From CAVZBW01 sp963773635 (GTDB lineage Bacteria; Actinomycetota; Acidimicrobiia; Acidimicrobiales; RAAP-2), in the NCBI GenBank assembly GCA_963773635.1, contig CAVZBW010000005.1, forward strand, positions 2,542,001 through 2,606,000: a stretch of DNA of 64,000 nt, read 5' to 3'. Positions 45,301-54,350 of this stretch are shown here, one piece after another. A model generated the notes under the pieces. That model saw only the letters and a program-made list of their open reading frames with translations. It was not told where the DNA came from and did no database searches. The stretch's first letter is position 1, and each line of letters begins with the position of its first letter. A program made the translations under genes and the position numbers.

Positions 45301-45596
45301 TCCCCGCTGCTGATGCCGATCCGCACCCCGAGGTCTCGGCCATTCTGGCGGTTTTGCGTCTCGACCCCTTGCTGCATGGCGATGGCACAGGAGAGGGCGG
45401 AAGAGGATGCGGAGAAGGAGACCATGAGACCGTCGCCCAGGTTCTTGACCTCGGAACCGCCGGCCTGGGCTATGGACTTGCGGAGAACGTCAAAGTGGTC
45501 CCGGCGCACCTCGTCCGCCACTTGCGGCGCGAGAGATTGCGAGAGGGCGGTGGAGCCGACCAAGTCGGTAAAGAGGATGGTCGCGCTCTCTTGCAC
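42302..45596 (-). CDS. Class III nucleotide cyclase fused to a LAL-type ATPase/TPR regulator, frameshifted near the end
   Basis: Residues 1-170 form a class III adenylate/guanylate cyclase catalytic domain: ILFTDLVGSTALSQ with the metal Asp, VKNLGDGLMVSF and RIGISSGEVTREGKDYFGDP (span). Residues 190-450 form an AAA ATPase: GRRDQLTALAESL, Walker A in LIGGEAGQGKTTLA, Walker B in VVLVLDDLQWAD, GTYRDDELSASHPLA. About 600 residues of helical TPR-like repeats follow. No DNA-binding domain is seen. A one-base shift near 42512 moves the true C-terminus (YARSLDLCLRGGMRFAEAQT, then GYRSIERRVEQALA) to a stop at 42302. It is the first gene of the P450 operon and probably its signal-responsive controller. 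Confidence 0.85.
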
Positions 45597-45702
45597 CAGT
45601 CAGCCCGTGAAGACACTCGGCGAGCCAGCTCCCGACTCGTTCTGGACATCGCCCACGGGCAAAGAATGCCACGTGGTGAAACGGGGCCCTGACCGGACCG
45701 GT

Positions 45703-46495
45703 TCAGCGGTGAAAGTACCCGGTGATCAGATCCCGGATGACGGAGTCGAGGGGTTGACCGCTCACCTCGATCGTCCCTCGCCACGGCGTCGCCAGTGCAA
45801 AGAGCAGGGCCACGCTCAATCCGATCACGACCGCCAGGCTCACCGCGACGAGGGCTCCCCGGAGGCCGCTGCGCATACCGACCACGCTCGTGTTGACGAT
45901 GAGCGCCAGCCCCGTCACGACCACCGTGAGGACATAGAAGTCGGGAAGCTCACGCGATGCGGCAGCGAGACGCATCCGCCGCTGACTGCTGAGGGCGTCG
46001 AGCGTGGCCAGCAGCTCGTTGCTCGACGAGAGCCGGACGTCGGGTCTTGCCGCCTGGATCCTCACGACGCGCTCCAGGGTTGCGAGCGCGTTGGCGGTCT
46101 CGGGATCATCACCGTTTCCGGCCGCCTGGCCGTGCCACTCGTATGTTCGGGTGGCCTCCAGGTACTGGCGAAGGGCCTGCTGGATCGGGGCGGACACGAT
46201 GCCGGGCGCCGTCGATGCCCACGCCAGGGCCGAGGCATCGGCCGCCTCCGTGCTGACGACCGTCTGCGCAGACGAGAGGGCATTGGCCTCGTTGGCCAGG
46301 GTCAGCGCGGTGAGAAGGGCAAAGGCCGCCGCGAAGGCCGTCATCAGCGCAGCGGCGATCGAGCAGGCCGCCTCGCGCTCGTGTGGAGGTATGACGGCCC
46401 TGGCCAGCCAGCGACTGCCAAACGCCACGGCGAGCGCGATGGCCAGGCAACGCAACGACCAGGAGCCAGACGGACTGGGACGTGAGCCAGACCAC
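45703..46495 (-). CDS. DUF4239-like membrane protein, frameshifted in the first helix
   Basis: The first residues (VVWLTSQSVWLLVVA) are in one frame from GTG 46495; the rest (CLAIALAVAFGSRWLARAV, REAACSIAAALMTAFAAAFA, PDFYVLTVVVTGLALIVNTS, GALVAVSLAVVIGLSVALLF) is in another. Dropping one T near 46455 makes one protein of about 263 residues with four helices and an extracellular helical middle (DUF4239/bestrophin-like). An alternative is a functional TTG start at 46455 lacking the first helix. Confidence 0.65.
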
Positions 46496-46589
46496 GCTCG
46501 GCCACTCTAGGTGGGGGTCGATCCCGGCAAGGGGTTCCCTCAGCACGGTGATCGTGGGTTTGCCAACATGGGGAGCCCTGGAGGAGAGC

Positions 46590-47660
46590 ATGACGATCAA
46601 GGGTTACCGCATCGCCGTCCTGCCGCCGCAGAGCGCCACGATCACCGCTCCCCGCTTCAACGTGGGCAGCATCGACAACGTGGGCGTACACCTGGTCGAC
46701 GATTCCGGCGTCGAGGGCTTCGGTTACGCCTACGTGTTCGACAGCCACTCCGCCAAGGCGGTGGCGGAGCTGATCGAGGGTTTCGCCGACGTCTACGTCG
46801 GCACGGAGCCTTACGAGCTGCGGCGCGCCCGGTCCACCCTCCTCGTCAAGCGGGTGAACTTCCTCGGGCTTCGAGGCCTCGCCCGCCTGGCCGCGGCGGC
46901 ACTCGACATGGCCGCGTGGGACCTGCTGTGCAAGCTGCACGACACCAACCTCATGGGGATGGTGGGGCTCGAGCGGACCGAGGTGCCCGGCTTCACGGCG
47001 GCCGGCCTGTGGTCGGGCCTGAGCCCCGAGGTGTGCGCCCGGATCGCCCCGCAAGTGGCCGAGGAGTACCACTCGCCCCACGTCAAGATGTGGCTGGGAA
47101 GCAGCGACCTCGGCTTCGAGGCCGAGCGCGTCGCCGCGGTACGACAGGCGCTCGCTCCGGGCGCCGGGCTCATCATCGACGCCGCACAGGCCTACGACTG
47201 GCGGACGGCGTCCCGGCTGGCCGAGCGGGTGGCGGACCTCGACATCTTGTGGTTCGAGGATCCCGTCGAGTACGAGGACCTCGACGGCCTCGCCGCGTTG
47301 GGTGACGAGTCCCCGGTCCCGCTCGGGACGGGGGAGCACATCTACGGCATCGACCACCTCAAGCAGCACCTCGACCTGGGCGCCCTGCAGTACCTGGTCC
47401 TCGACATGGAGCGGATCGGCGGGATCACCGATTTCCTGGCCGCCGCCGCCCTCTGCGACGCCTACCGGGTGCAGCTGGTGAACCACTGCTTTCCGCACCC
47501 CTCCATGCAGGTGCTGGCCACCGCGGCCACCGGGAGCTGGTGCGAGCTCGCTCCGCTTTGGGATGGCTACTTTGGCAAGCTGGACGTGCGAGACGGCATG
47601 GTGCAGCTGGACCTGCACGCCCGGGGCATCGGCCTCGACTTCGTCCAGCCGCCGACATGA
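46590..47660 (+). CDS. Mandelate racemase/muconate lactonizing enzyme (enolase superfamily)
   Basis: A 356-residue enolase-superfamily enzyme. The capping domain (YRIAVLPPQSATITAPRFN) is followed by the barrel with metal ligands Asp in LIIDAAQAYD, Glu in ILWFEDPVEY and Glu in PLGTGEHIYG, and the general base His in LVNHCFPHPSM. The usual Lys-x-Lys is reduced to HVKMW. Mandelate racemase or sugar-acid dehydratase-like chemistry is expected; the substrate is unknown. GGAGGAGAGC precedes the ATG. Its stop overlaps the following amidohydrolase start as ATGA. Confidence 0.88.
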   Translation: MTIKGYRIAVLPPQSATITAPRFNVGSIDNVGVHLVDDSGVEGFGYAYVFDSHSAKAVAELIEGFADVYVGTEPYELRRARSTLLVKRVNFLGLRGLARLAAAALDMAAWDLLCKLHDTNLMGMVGLERTEVPGFTAAGLWSGLSPEVCARIAPQVAEEYHSPHVKMWLGSSDLGFEAERVAAVRQALAPGAGLIIDAAQAYDWRTASRLAERVADLDILWFEDPVEYEDLDGLAALGDESPVPLGTGEHIYGIDHLKQHLDLGALQYLVLDMERIGGITDFLAAAALCDAYRVQLVNHCFPHPSMQVLATAATGSWCELAPLWDGYFGKLDVRDGMVQLDLHARGIGLDFVQPPT

Positions 47661-48913
47661 TCGATCCCGACGACCTGTCCGACGCCTCCTTCACCGTCGG
47701 CGGTCGGCGGACCGGAACGGTCACCTTTCTGCCCGAGCCCAAACCACTCCCGCGTCGGTACACCTTGATCTCCGTAGACGACCACGTCGTCGAGCCGCCC
47801 GACCTCTTCGTGGGACGCATGCCGGCGGCCCTCGCCGATCGGGCCCCCAAGGTGGTCGAGACCGACGAGGGAGCCCAGCTCTGGGAGTTCGAGGGCAAGA
47901 GGTACCCGAACATCGGGTTCAACGCCGTGGTGGGCCGCCCGGTGATCGAGGCCTCTTTCGAGCCGACCCGGTTCGACGAGATGCGCCGGGGCGCCTGGGA
48001 CGTCGACGCCCGCGTCAAGGACATGGACATCGACGGCGTCTACGCCTCCCTCAACTTCCCCTCGGCGCTGCTCGGGTTTGCCGGCCAGCGGCTGCAACGG
48101 GACACCCGGGACCCGTCGCTTGCGCTCGCCCTCGTCCGCGCCACGAACGATTGGCACCTCGAAGCCTGGGCCGGCTCGTACCCGGACCGTTTCATTCCCT
48201 GCCAGATCCCCTACTACCTCGATCCCGAAGTGGCGGCAGGGGAGCTTCGGCGCAACGCCGAGCGAGGGTTCAAGGCGGTGACGTTTGCCGAGGCACCGGA
48301 GAAGCTGGGCCTGCCCTCCCTCCACACGCGCCACTGGGACCCCTTGATCGAGGCCTGCGAGGAAACGGGCACCGTGATCTGCCTCCACATCGGCTCCTCG
48401 TCGAGCCTTCCCGCCACGGCGCCGGACGCGCCTCCCGACACCATCGGGGTGCTCGCCTTTGGCTTCGCCATGTTCTCGGCGGTGGACTGGCTCTACTCCC
48501 TGATCCCGGTCCGCTTCCCCGACGTGCGGATCGCGATGTCCGAGGGTGGGCTGGGCTGGGTGCCCGGCCTCATTGATCGCTTGGACCACGTCCGCCAGTA
48601 CCACGACATCTACGGAACCTGGACGGGAATCGAGCTGACCCCGGCCGAGGTCTTCCAGCGCAACTTCTTCCATTGTGCGCTCGACGACCCTTCCGCCATG
48701 CGCCTCCGGGACAGGATCGGCGTCGACCACATCCTCCTCGAGGCCGACTACCCGCACCTCGACTCGAGCTGGCCGATCACCCAGGACGTGGTGGCCCGCC
48801 AGGTGAAGGCCCTCGAGCCCTCGGAGGTGCGCCGGGTCACGTGGGAAAACGCGGCGGAGCTCTTCCGCCACCCGGTCCCTCCACGGGTGGTGGCCGACGT
48901 GGAGTCCCTCTGA
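47657..48913 (+). CDS. Amidohydrolase family 2 (metal-dependent TIM-barrel hydrolase/decarboxylase)
   Basis: A 418-residue amidohydrolase_2 protein: ISVDDHVVEPPDLFVGRMPA with the first metal motif, DIDGVYASLNFPSALLGFAG, ICLHIGSSSSLPATAPDAPP and VDHILLEADYPHLDSSWP with catalytic His and Asp. The group contains hydrolases and non-oxidative decarboxylases of aromatic or branched acids. It is translationally coupled to the enolase-family gene before it and to the SDR after it, and has a paralogue on the opposite strand at 49699. Confidence 0.85.
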   Translation: MIDPDDLSDASFTVGGRRTGTVTFLPEPKPLPRRYTLISVDDHVVEPPDLFVGRMPAALADRAPKVVETDEGAQLWEFEGKRYPNIGFNAVVGRPVIEASFEPTRFDEMRRGAWDVDARVKDMDIDGVYASLNFPSALLGFAGQRLQRDTRDPSLALALVRATNDWHLEAWAGSYPDRFIPCQIPYYLDPEVAAGELRRNAERGFKAVTFAEAPEKLGLPSLHTRHWDPLIEACEETGTVICLHIGSSSSLPATAPDAPPDTIGVLAFGFAMFSAVDWLYSLIPVRFPDVRIAMSEGGLGWVPGLIDRLDHVRQYHDIYGTWTGIELTPAEVFQRNFFHCALDDPSAMRLRDRIGVDHILLEADYPHLDSSWPITQDVVARQVKALEPSEVRRVTWENAAELFRHPVPPRVVADVESL

Positions 48914-49698
48914 CCGGTCCACTGCTCGACGGAAAGGTCGCCGTCGTGTCGGGCGCCGGCGAGGGTCTGGGTCGCGCCGTCTGCGTCAAGTTGGCGGAGC
49001 ACGGCGCCAAGATCGTCGTCGGGGACATCGACGAGGCCGCCGTCGAGTCGACGATGCAGGCGGTGCATGCGATCGGAGGTCGAGCGACGGGTCGCGCCAC
49101 CGACATCCGAGATCCGCGTTCCTGCCAATCTCTCGTCGAGCTCGCCTGCACCGCCTACGGCGGGGTCGACGTCCTCGTCAACGACGCCTACGACGGCGGC
49201 GACTTCCAACCGTTCGAGGTTGCCGACCTCGAACGGTGGCGGGCGACGGCCGACGTCAACCTCTGGGGGAGCCTGCAGATGACCAGGGCTGCGCTCGACG
49301 CGCTGAAGCGGTCCTCGAGCGGTCGGGTGATCATGATCTGCACCCACGGCGTCCAACTGATCCAACCCCGTTTTGGGGCCTACACCGCCTCCAAGGCTGC
49401 GCTCGCGCACCTGACCAAGCTGCTGGCCTGCGAGCTGGGTGAGTACGGGATACGAGTCAACGGCGTCTTTCCGGGGCCGATACTGGGTCGAGCCCTCCTC
49501 GGCCACCTGCAGCACCTCGCCGACACCGGCGCGTCCTCGCTCGACGAGGTCAAGCGGGAGTTCGCCGCCCACAACGCACTGAAGTACCTGGTGCCAGCCG
49601 ACGAGATCGCCGGGTCAGTGGTCTTTCTCTCCTCGGACCTCTCCCTGCCCGTCACGGGCCAAGCGCTCTATGTGAACGCGGGCGAGGTGTTCCACTGA
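48910..49698 (+). CDS. SDR family oxidoreductase with a probable CTG start
   Basis: A 262-residue short-chain dehydrogenase: GKVAVVSGAGEGLGRAVCVK (the glycine motif), DVLVNDAYDGG, a Ser-equivalent region MICTHGVQLIQP, the YTASKAALAHL motif and DEIAGSVVFLSSDLSLPVTG. No ATG, GTG or TTG gives the full nucleotide-binding strand; CTG at 48910 does (reading LTGPLLDGKVAVV), has GGAG five bases upstream and overlaps the previous TGA. It would reduce or oxidise an intermediate of the enolase/amidohydrolase pathway. Confidence 0.8.
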   Translation: MTGPLLDGKVAVVSGAGEGLGRAVCVKLAEHGAKIVVGDIDEAAVESTMQAVHAIGGRATGRATDIRDPRSCQSLVELACTAYGGVDVLVNDAYDGGDFQPFEVADLERWRATADVNLWGSLQMTRAALDALKRSSSGRVIMICTHGVQLIQPRFGAYTASKAALAHLTKLLACELGEYGIRVNGVFPGPILGRALLGHLQHLADTGASSLDEVKREFAAHNALKYLVPADEIAGSVVFLSSDLSLPVTGQALYVNAGEVFH

Positions 49699-50928
49699 CT
49701 AGTCGGTGATGCCGAATCGCCCGAGGCCGTAGGCCGCGATCGCATTGCTCCGCAAGACCTTGCGGCACTCGTCGGCATTCATGCCAGCGGCGACAAAGAG
49801 CTCCCGGGCGATCTTGCGGGAGTGCGGGAAGGTGCCGTCGGAGTGCGGGTAGTCGGTCTCGAAGAGGATCTGGTCGACTCCCACGTCGTGACGGACCTTG
49901 AGGCCGAAGAGATCGTCGAACACGCAGCCGAAGACGCGTCCACGCACCTGCTCGCTGGGTGCGATACCACCTTCGACCCCACCGCGGCCGTCCCGCCACA
50001 CCTCGTCCATGCGCTCCAGCTGGAAGGGGATCCAGCCCACCTGGCTCTCGGCGTAGGCGATCTTCAGGTCGGAGAATCGCGAGAGCGTGCCGGAGAACAC
50101 CCAGTCGCAGAGCGAGCCCTGCGCATTCTGCGCATAGAGCGACATCGACGTCGCCAGTGGCGCGTCCGGCGAGGTCGACGGCATCGACGATGACGAGCCG
50201 ATGTGCATCGACACCGTGGTCTCCGTCTCCTGGCAGGCCTCCCAGAGGGGATCCCACTCGCCGCTGTACATGGTGGGAAATCCGAGCTTCGAGGGATTCT
50301 CACTGAAGGCGACGGCGTAGCTGCCCTTGGCGGCACACCGGCGCACCTCGTCGGCGGCGAGACTGGCGTCCCAGAGCGGGATCAACGTCAGGGGTACGAG
50401 CCGGCCTCGGGCCTCGCCCGCACACCACTCGTCCACCATCCAGTCGTTGTAGATCCGGAGGCAGGTGAGCGCCAGGGCCTTGTCCGAGCGCTCGGCGAAC
50501 CCTTGGCCGGCAAACCTCGGGAAGATGTTCGGGAAGTTGATGGCCGCCTCGACGTGGTTGATGGTCATGTCGGCGAGCCGTTGAGCCTGGTCGTAGGTCC
50601 CGGGGCGGAAGTCCTCGTAGGTGGCCGGAACGTTGCGCTGCTCCTGGCGCGGGATGCCGGCCGGGGCATGGAGCAGTCCTGTCGGCACGACCAGGTCCTC
50701 GTACAACCACACGTCGCACCAGACCCCGTCGTCGGCGTTGCGCTCAAAGCCGTAGTGGCCACCCTCGAAGCTGAGCCGCACCTTCTCCCGCGAGACCCTG
50801 GGACCCTGTTCGCGCTGCGCCGCCGGGAGCTCACGCTGCCAGAGGTCCTTGGGCTCCATGACGTGGTCGTCGACCGAGATGATCAGGGGAAGCTCGTCCT
50901 CCGGTGGCGTGATCTCTGCCATGACCAA
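49699..50928 (-). CDS. Amidohydrolase family 2 protein (paralogue)
   Basis: A 409-residue amidohydrolase_2 protein: LIISVDDHVMEPKDLWQREL, GTYDQAQRLADMTINHVEAA, INFPNIFPRFAGQGFAERSD, VSMHIGSSSSMPSTSPDAPL and VDQILFETDYPHSDGTFPHS. The shared HIGSSSS-x-P-x-T-x-PDAP motif shows it is a paralogue of the 47657 gene. Its stop abuts the SDR stop, so the genes converge. It may act in the same catabolic route on a related substrate. Confidence 0.85.
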   Translation of the reverse strand: MVMAEITPPEDELPLIISVDDHVMEPKDLWQRELPAAQREQGPRVSREKVRLSFEGGHYGFERNADDGVWCDVWLYEDLVVPTGLLHAPAGIPRQEQRNVPATYEDFRPGTYDQAQRLADMTINHVEAAINFPNIFPRFAGQGFAERSDKALALTCLRIYNDWMVDEWCAGEARGRLVPLTLIPLWDASLAADEVRRCAAKGSYAVAFSENPSKLGFPTMYSGEWDPLWEACQETETTVSMHIGSSSSMPSTSPDAPLATSMSLYAQNAQGSLCDWVFSGTLSRFSDLKIAYAESQVGWIPFQLERMDEVWRDGRGGVEGGIAPSEQVRGRVFGCVFDDLFGLKVRHDVGVDQILFETDYPHSDGTFPHSRKIARELFVAAGMNADECRKVLRSNAIAAYGLGRFGITD

Positions 50929-51010
50929 ACTCTACCGGGCGGCGCGGAAGGCCCGAGCCGAGGCCGTCTGGGCGCCCCAATGCCGGGATCTTCGTCAGAT
51001 ATCCTCAGCG

Positions 51011-51742
51011 ATGATGCACGGCCAGCGGAGTGCGCCCAAGCCGTCATCGTCGAGGCCGACCAGGTCGTCCACCAGCCGCCGACATCGACGGACCCTGGTC
51101 GCCGCGTTGGCCGGTGGAGCCGCATTCGTGGTGCCGATCGTCCTGCCACTCGCCCAGGCCGGAGCCATCGGCGCCCCATCGCGCGGCCAACTCACCGCGC
51201 TCATCGCCGGGCCGGCAGGTCCCGAGGGCATCCCGCTCGAGCAGGGTCGCCTGCTGGCCCCGGCGTCGACCGCGGCGACCGGACAGACCGTCGACGGCAT
51301 CGGATGTGATGCCCGCGAGCAGGTCGTCTACCACGTCCACACCCATCTGGCGGTCTACGTCGACGGGGCGCTCCGGCCGGTTCCCGCAGGGATCGGCCTC
51401 GTCCGGCCCGCCGTCGCGCAGCAGACCGTCGACGGTCCGTTCTACGGGGCGACCGACTGCTACTACTGGCTCCACGTCCACGCCCAGGACGGCATCATCC
51501 ACATCGAGTCCCCGACGGCGAAGACGTACACGCTCGGCCAGTTCTTCGCCCTCTGGCGCCAGCCTCTCAGCTCGACACAGGTCGCCGGCGCTAAGGGGCC
51601 ACTCACCGTCTGGGTCAACGGGCGCCGCTACCGCGGCAACCCTGCCAACATCCGGCTCGGCTCGCACGAGGACATCCAGATCGACGTCGGCACGCCCGTC
51701 CAGCCACCGAGAACCGTCGACTGGAGGGGAACGGGGCTCTAG
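51011..51742 (+). CDS. Exported protein with histidine-rich HxHxH motif
   Basis: A 243-residue protein with a signal/anchor (RTLVAALAGGAAFVVPIVLP) and a mature domain with two His clusters: VVYHVHTHLAVYVDG and YYWLHVHAQDGIIHIESP, followed by YTLGQFFALWRQPLS and VWVNGRRYRGNPANI. The histidines probably bind a metal. The family is known in actinobacteria but uncharacterised to me. It converges with the metallo-beta-lactamase gene; the two stops overlap. Confidence 0.65.
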   Translation: MMHGQRSAPKPSSSRPTRSSTSRRHRRTLVAALAGGAAFVVPIVLPLAQAGAIGAPSRGQLTALIAGPAGPEGIPLEQGRLLAPASTAATGQTVDGIGCDAREQVVYHVHTHLAVYVDGALRPVPAGIGLVRPAVAQQTVDGPFYGATDCYYWLHVHAQDGIIHIESPTAKTYTLGQFFALWRQPLSSTQVAGAKGPLTVWVNGRRYRGNPANIRLGSHEDIQIDVGTPVQPPRTVDWRGTGL

Positions 51743-52566
51743 GGAACGATCGCAAAGCGTCGGGCGAGGCCCTCCGTCAGGGCGGGCCACACCACGGGAT
51801 CGTGGCCCGGCACGAGCTCGTAGCCGCGCTCCTTGGCCAGGCGCTTGAGTCGACGTATGGGCTCGATGGTGGCCTCGGCCGGCACGTCGACGTGGCCGCC
51901 GACGGCCCTCTCGTGCTCGATGTTCTCCGTCAGGTCGGCGGCGTCGAAGGCAAAGACCAGGCCCCCTCCGCCAACGGATTCGTCCAGCTTCACCGAGAAG
52001 CTCTGGTGCCCGGGCGTGTGCCCTGCGGTCAGCACCGCTTCGACACCTGGCGCGATCTCGACGTCGCCCTCGGCGAGGCGCCACTCGATCTCGGGATCGT
52101 CAAAGTCGATGCGGAAGATGCCGTTGCGCTCGGGCCCCTCCGAACCGGACAGCCCGTAGGCCACCTCGGCGCGCTGAGCATGGACGGGCACCCGGCCCGC
52201 GAAGTGTCGTAACCCGCCCGCGTGGTCGTTGTGCAGGTGGCTGACCGCCACGGCGACGATGTCCTCCATCGCGATGTCCGCCTCCGCGAGAGCCTCCTCG
52301 AGTGGGTCCCCGGGGCCGGGGAGCACGGGCGCAAAGTTCGGATCACCGTGGAACCGGCGCCGGAGGGCGGGGTCGCGGATCAGCGCGGGGTTGAACCCGG
52401 TGTCGAGCAGGAGCCAACCGCCCTCGCACTGGAGGAGCACTCCCGGGACGGGCTCGACCAGGCGCTCGGAGGCAGGCGCTCCGTGCACCGAGACCGACTT
52501 TGGCAGGTCCTCCCATCCGAGCGTGAGGAGCACCACCCGGCGCACTCCCGCGGTCGAGCCGCTCAC
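51739..52566 (-). CDS. Metallo-beta-lactamase-fold hydrolase (N-acyl homoserine lactonase-like)
   Basis: A 275-residue MBL-fold enzyme with the zinc motif SHLHNDHAGG, LLLDTGFNP before it, LTAGHTPGHQSF after it and a final PGHDPVVW. The order and length resemble quorum-quenching lactonases (AiiA/AttM type). GTG at 52566 overlaps the previous stop as GTGA. It is the last gene of the riboswitch operon, so a lactone or cyclic amide made in that pathway is a likelier substrate than a signal molecule. Confidence 0.83.
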   Translation of the reverse strand: MSGSTAGVRRVVLLTLGWEDLPKSVSVHGAPASERLVEPVPGVLLQCEGGWLLLDTGFNPALIRDPALRRRFHGDPNFAPVLPGPGDPLEEALAEADIAMEDIVAVAVSHLHNDHAGGLRHFAGRVPVHAQRAEVAYGLSGSEGPERNGIFRIDFDDPEIEWRLAEGDVEIAPGVEAVLTAGHTPGHQSFSVKLDESVGGGGLVFAFDAADLTENIEHERAVGGHVDVPAEATIEPIRRLKRLAKERGYELVPGHDPVVWPALTEGLARRFAIVP

Positions 52567-53219
52567 GTCGGCTGCTGCCAACCGCGCCGAGGCGGCCGGT
52601 TCCATCCGTCGGATGGGAGGCACCGCTCCCGCAGGTGGGCGAGTGCCGGAGCGACCGCCCCGACGAAGACGTCGGCCGTGCCGTCACCCCGAACGATGAG
52701 GGCCACCTGGCTCACCCGTACCAGCCGGGCCGTGACCTGCCCGTGCTCGAGCCGGACCAGCACCTCGGAGTCCGGGCCGATCCCGGTCAGGCGGCGCCAC
52801 CTTTCGCGGTACTGCGGGCCGACCTCGAGCAGGCAATCCTCGTCCGGCCACAGCCGTGCCGCGTCCGAGGGCCGCTCCAGGCGAGTCAGATCACTGTCGA
52901 GGTCGTGCACCCAGGTGACGTCGGCAAACGACGCGGATGGCCCACCGGCGGGACCGGTGGCGGAGCCACCACCCTCGCCGGTCGCACGAATTTCGAGCTG
53001 CCCGCTGAACGCCTGGGCGGCGTCGAGTGGATGATCGGCGAGGCTTCCCGGCCGCGGACGGCGAACGTCCGCAAACCATCCCTCGGCGGTCTGCAGCCAG
53101 AGGACGTCGCTGGGCTCACGCCACGGACCGCCGTCGATCGACCGGCCCTCCCGGAGCCAGGCTCCCTCGAGCCGGCCAAGCTCGCGGGACGAGCGGGTGG
53201 CAAGCGCCGACATCGTCAC
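52563..53219 (-). CDS. Uncharacterised protein of the riboswitch operon
   Basis: A 218-residue protein with a repeated pattern resembling a small beta-barrel: DVLWLQTAEGWFADVRRPRP, FSGQLEIRATGEG, VTWVHDLDSDLTRLERP and CLLEVGPQYRERWRRLTG. It may be lipocalin-like (HRI1-like) but that is weak. GTG at 53219 overlaps the Rieske stop as GTGA; ATG two codons later is also possible. Its stop overlaps the next start in the same way. Confidence 0.6.
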   Translation of the reverse strand: MTMSALATRSSRELGRLEGAWLREGRSIDGGPWREPSDVLWLQTAEGWFADVRRPRPGSLADHPLDAAQAFSGQLEIRATGEGGGSATGPAGGPSASFADVTWVHDLDSDLTRLERPSDAARLWPDEDCLLEVGPQYRERWRRLTGIGPDSEVLVRLEHGQVTARLVRVSQVALIVRGDGTADVFVGAVAPALAHLRERCLPSDGWNRPPRRGWQQPT

Positions 53220-54350
53220 GACCGGAGCCGATCCCGGAGCGTCCGATGAAAACGGAGGATCGGCTCCTCGTGCGTGCGAGCCAGGGGACCGACCTCGAAT
53301 CCGGGCGATGCGACGGCCGACTGGAGCCGTTCGCAGATGACGACGTCCTCCGAGAGGAACTTGCGGATCTGCTCCACGAGATACTCGCCGTCCGCGTCGG
53401 GGTCGGCCCGGACGCGCAGGGTCAGGTGAGTACGGTCCGGCGACAGCGGCACGGCGTCGTAGGTCGCGAAGTAGTCCTGGGTCGTGACCATCATGAGATT
53501 CGGGAACAGCAGGTGCGCACCGATCCCCCCACGCTCTCGCGCTCAGCCAGGGCAGGCCGGGGGGGCCGCTCGGCGCCTCCGGCGACGAGGCCGCCGACTG
53601 CGGGCCCTCCTGCATGACGAGCGTCTTGAGCGGCTCGTAGCTCCACCAGTTTCCCGAGAGCGTCTCCCACTCGAACCGGCGGTGCGCGTAGGCCCCCAGA
53701 GACTGATGGTGCAGGTGAGAGAGGTGGTAGACGTCGACGTGGTTCTCGACGAGGAACTTCCAATTGCAGGCGACGGTGTACTCGATCTTGGCTCGCTGGA
53801 CGAGCGACCCGTCCCCGCCACCGGCGAGGAAGTGCTCGAGGCGCCCGTCGAGCCCGCCCAAGGCCTGGGACAGGCTCCCGGCATCGTCGGCGGGGTTGAC
53901 CATGACCATGCCGTGCCATTCGGAGACGGCGGCGGGACGGAGTCCCCACGCTCGCCGGTCGAGGTCGCAAAACTGCTCCTCCTGTTGGGGGACCCGCACC
54001 AGCGAGCCGTCGACGCCGAAGCTCCACTGGTGGTACGGACAGGTGATGATGCTCCCCAGCTCGCCCGACCCCTCGAGCAGCGGCAGGCCGCGATGGCGGC
54101 ACAGGTTGTGGTAGGCGCGGAGCGCCCCGTCGCGACGCCGCAGCACGACGAGGGGCACCCCCCCGACCGTCTGGGTGAGGTAGCGCCCCGGACCCAGCTC
54201 GTCTCCCGAGGCGACCAGCGCCCAGGAGCGGGCGAAGAGCCTCCGTCGCTCGAGCTCGAGGAACTGCGCGGAGCTGTAGAGCTGACCGAGCTCGGAGAGG
54301 CCCACTCGGGCCGCCTCCTCCTCTTGCCAACCCAACCGGGTGAGCGTCAT
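53216..54350 (-). CDS. Rieske non-heme iron oxygenase alpha subunit, frameshifted
   Basis: The N-terminal part gives a Rieske domain: CRHRGLPLLEG and CPYHQWSFGVDG hold the Cys-x-His and Cys-x2-His cluster ligands. The catalytic iron site follows (ENHVDVYHLSHLHHQSL). After about 53537 the protein continues in another frame: MMVTTQDYFATYDAVPLSPD, then TLRVRADPDADGEYLVEQIR, to a stop at 53216. One extra base near 53537 explains this; joined, it has about 378 residues, a normal length. Such oxygenases hydroxylate or N-demethylate amines and aromatics. ATG overlaps the ureohydrolase stop as ATGA. No ferredoxin or reductase is nearby. Confidence 0.82.

Noticed and set aside
43803..45692. 629-codon plus-strand frame opposite the cyclase regulator
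   Set aside because: Shadow of a clearly conserved gene on the other strand.
46109..46600. 163-codon minus-strand frame over the enolase-gene leader
   Set aside because: Only its part VVWLTSQSVWLLVV matches the DUF4239-like protein; the rest is a frame-shifted shadow.
52563..54350. 595-codon Rieske fusion protein
   Set aside because: The middle has no conservation and the true C-terminus lies in another frame; it is a frameshift run-on into the next gene.
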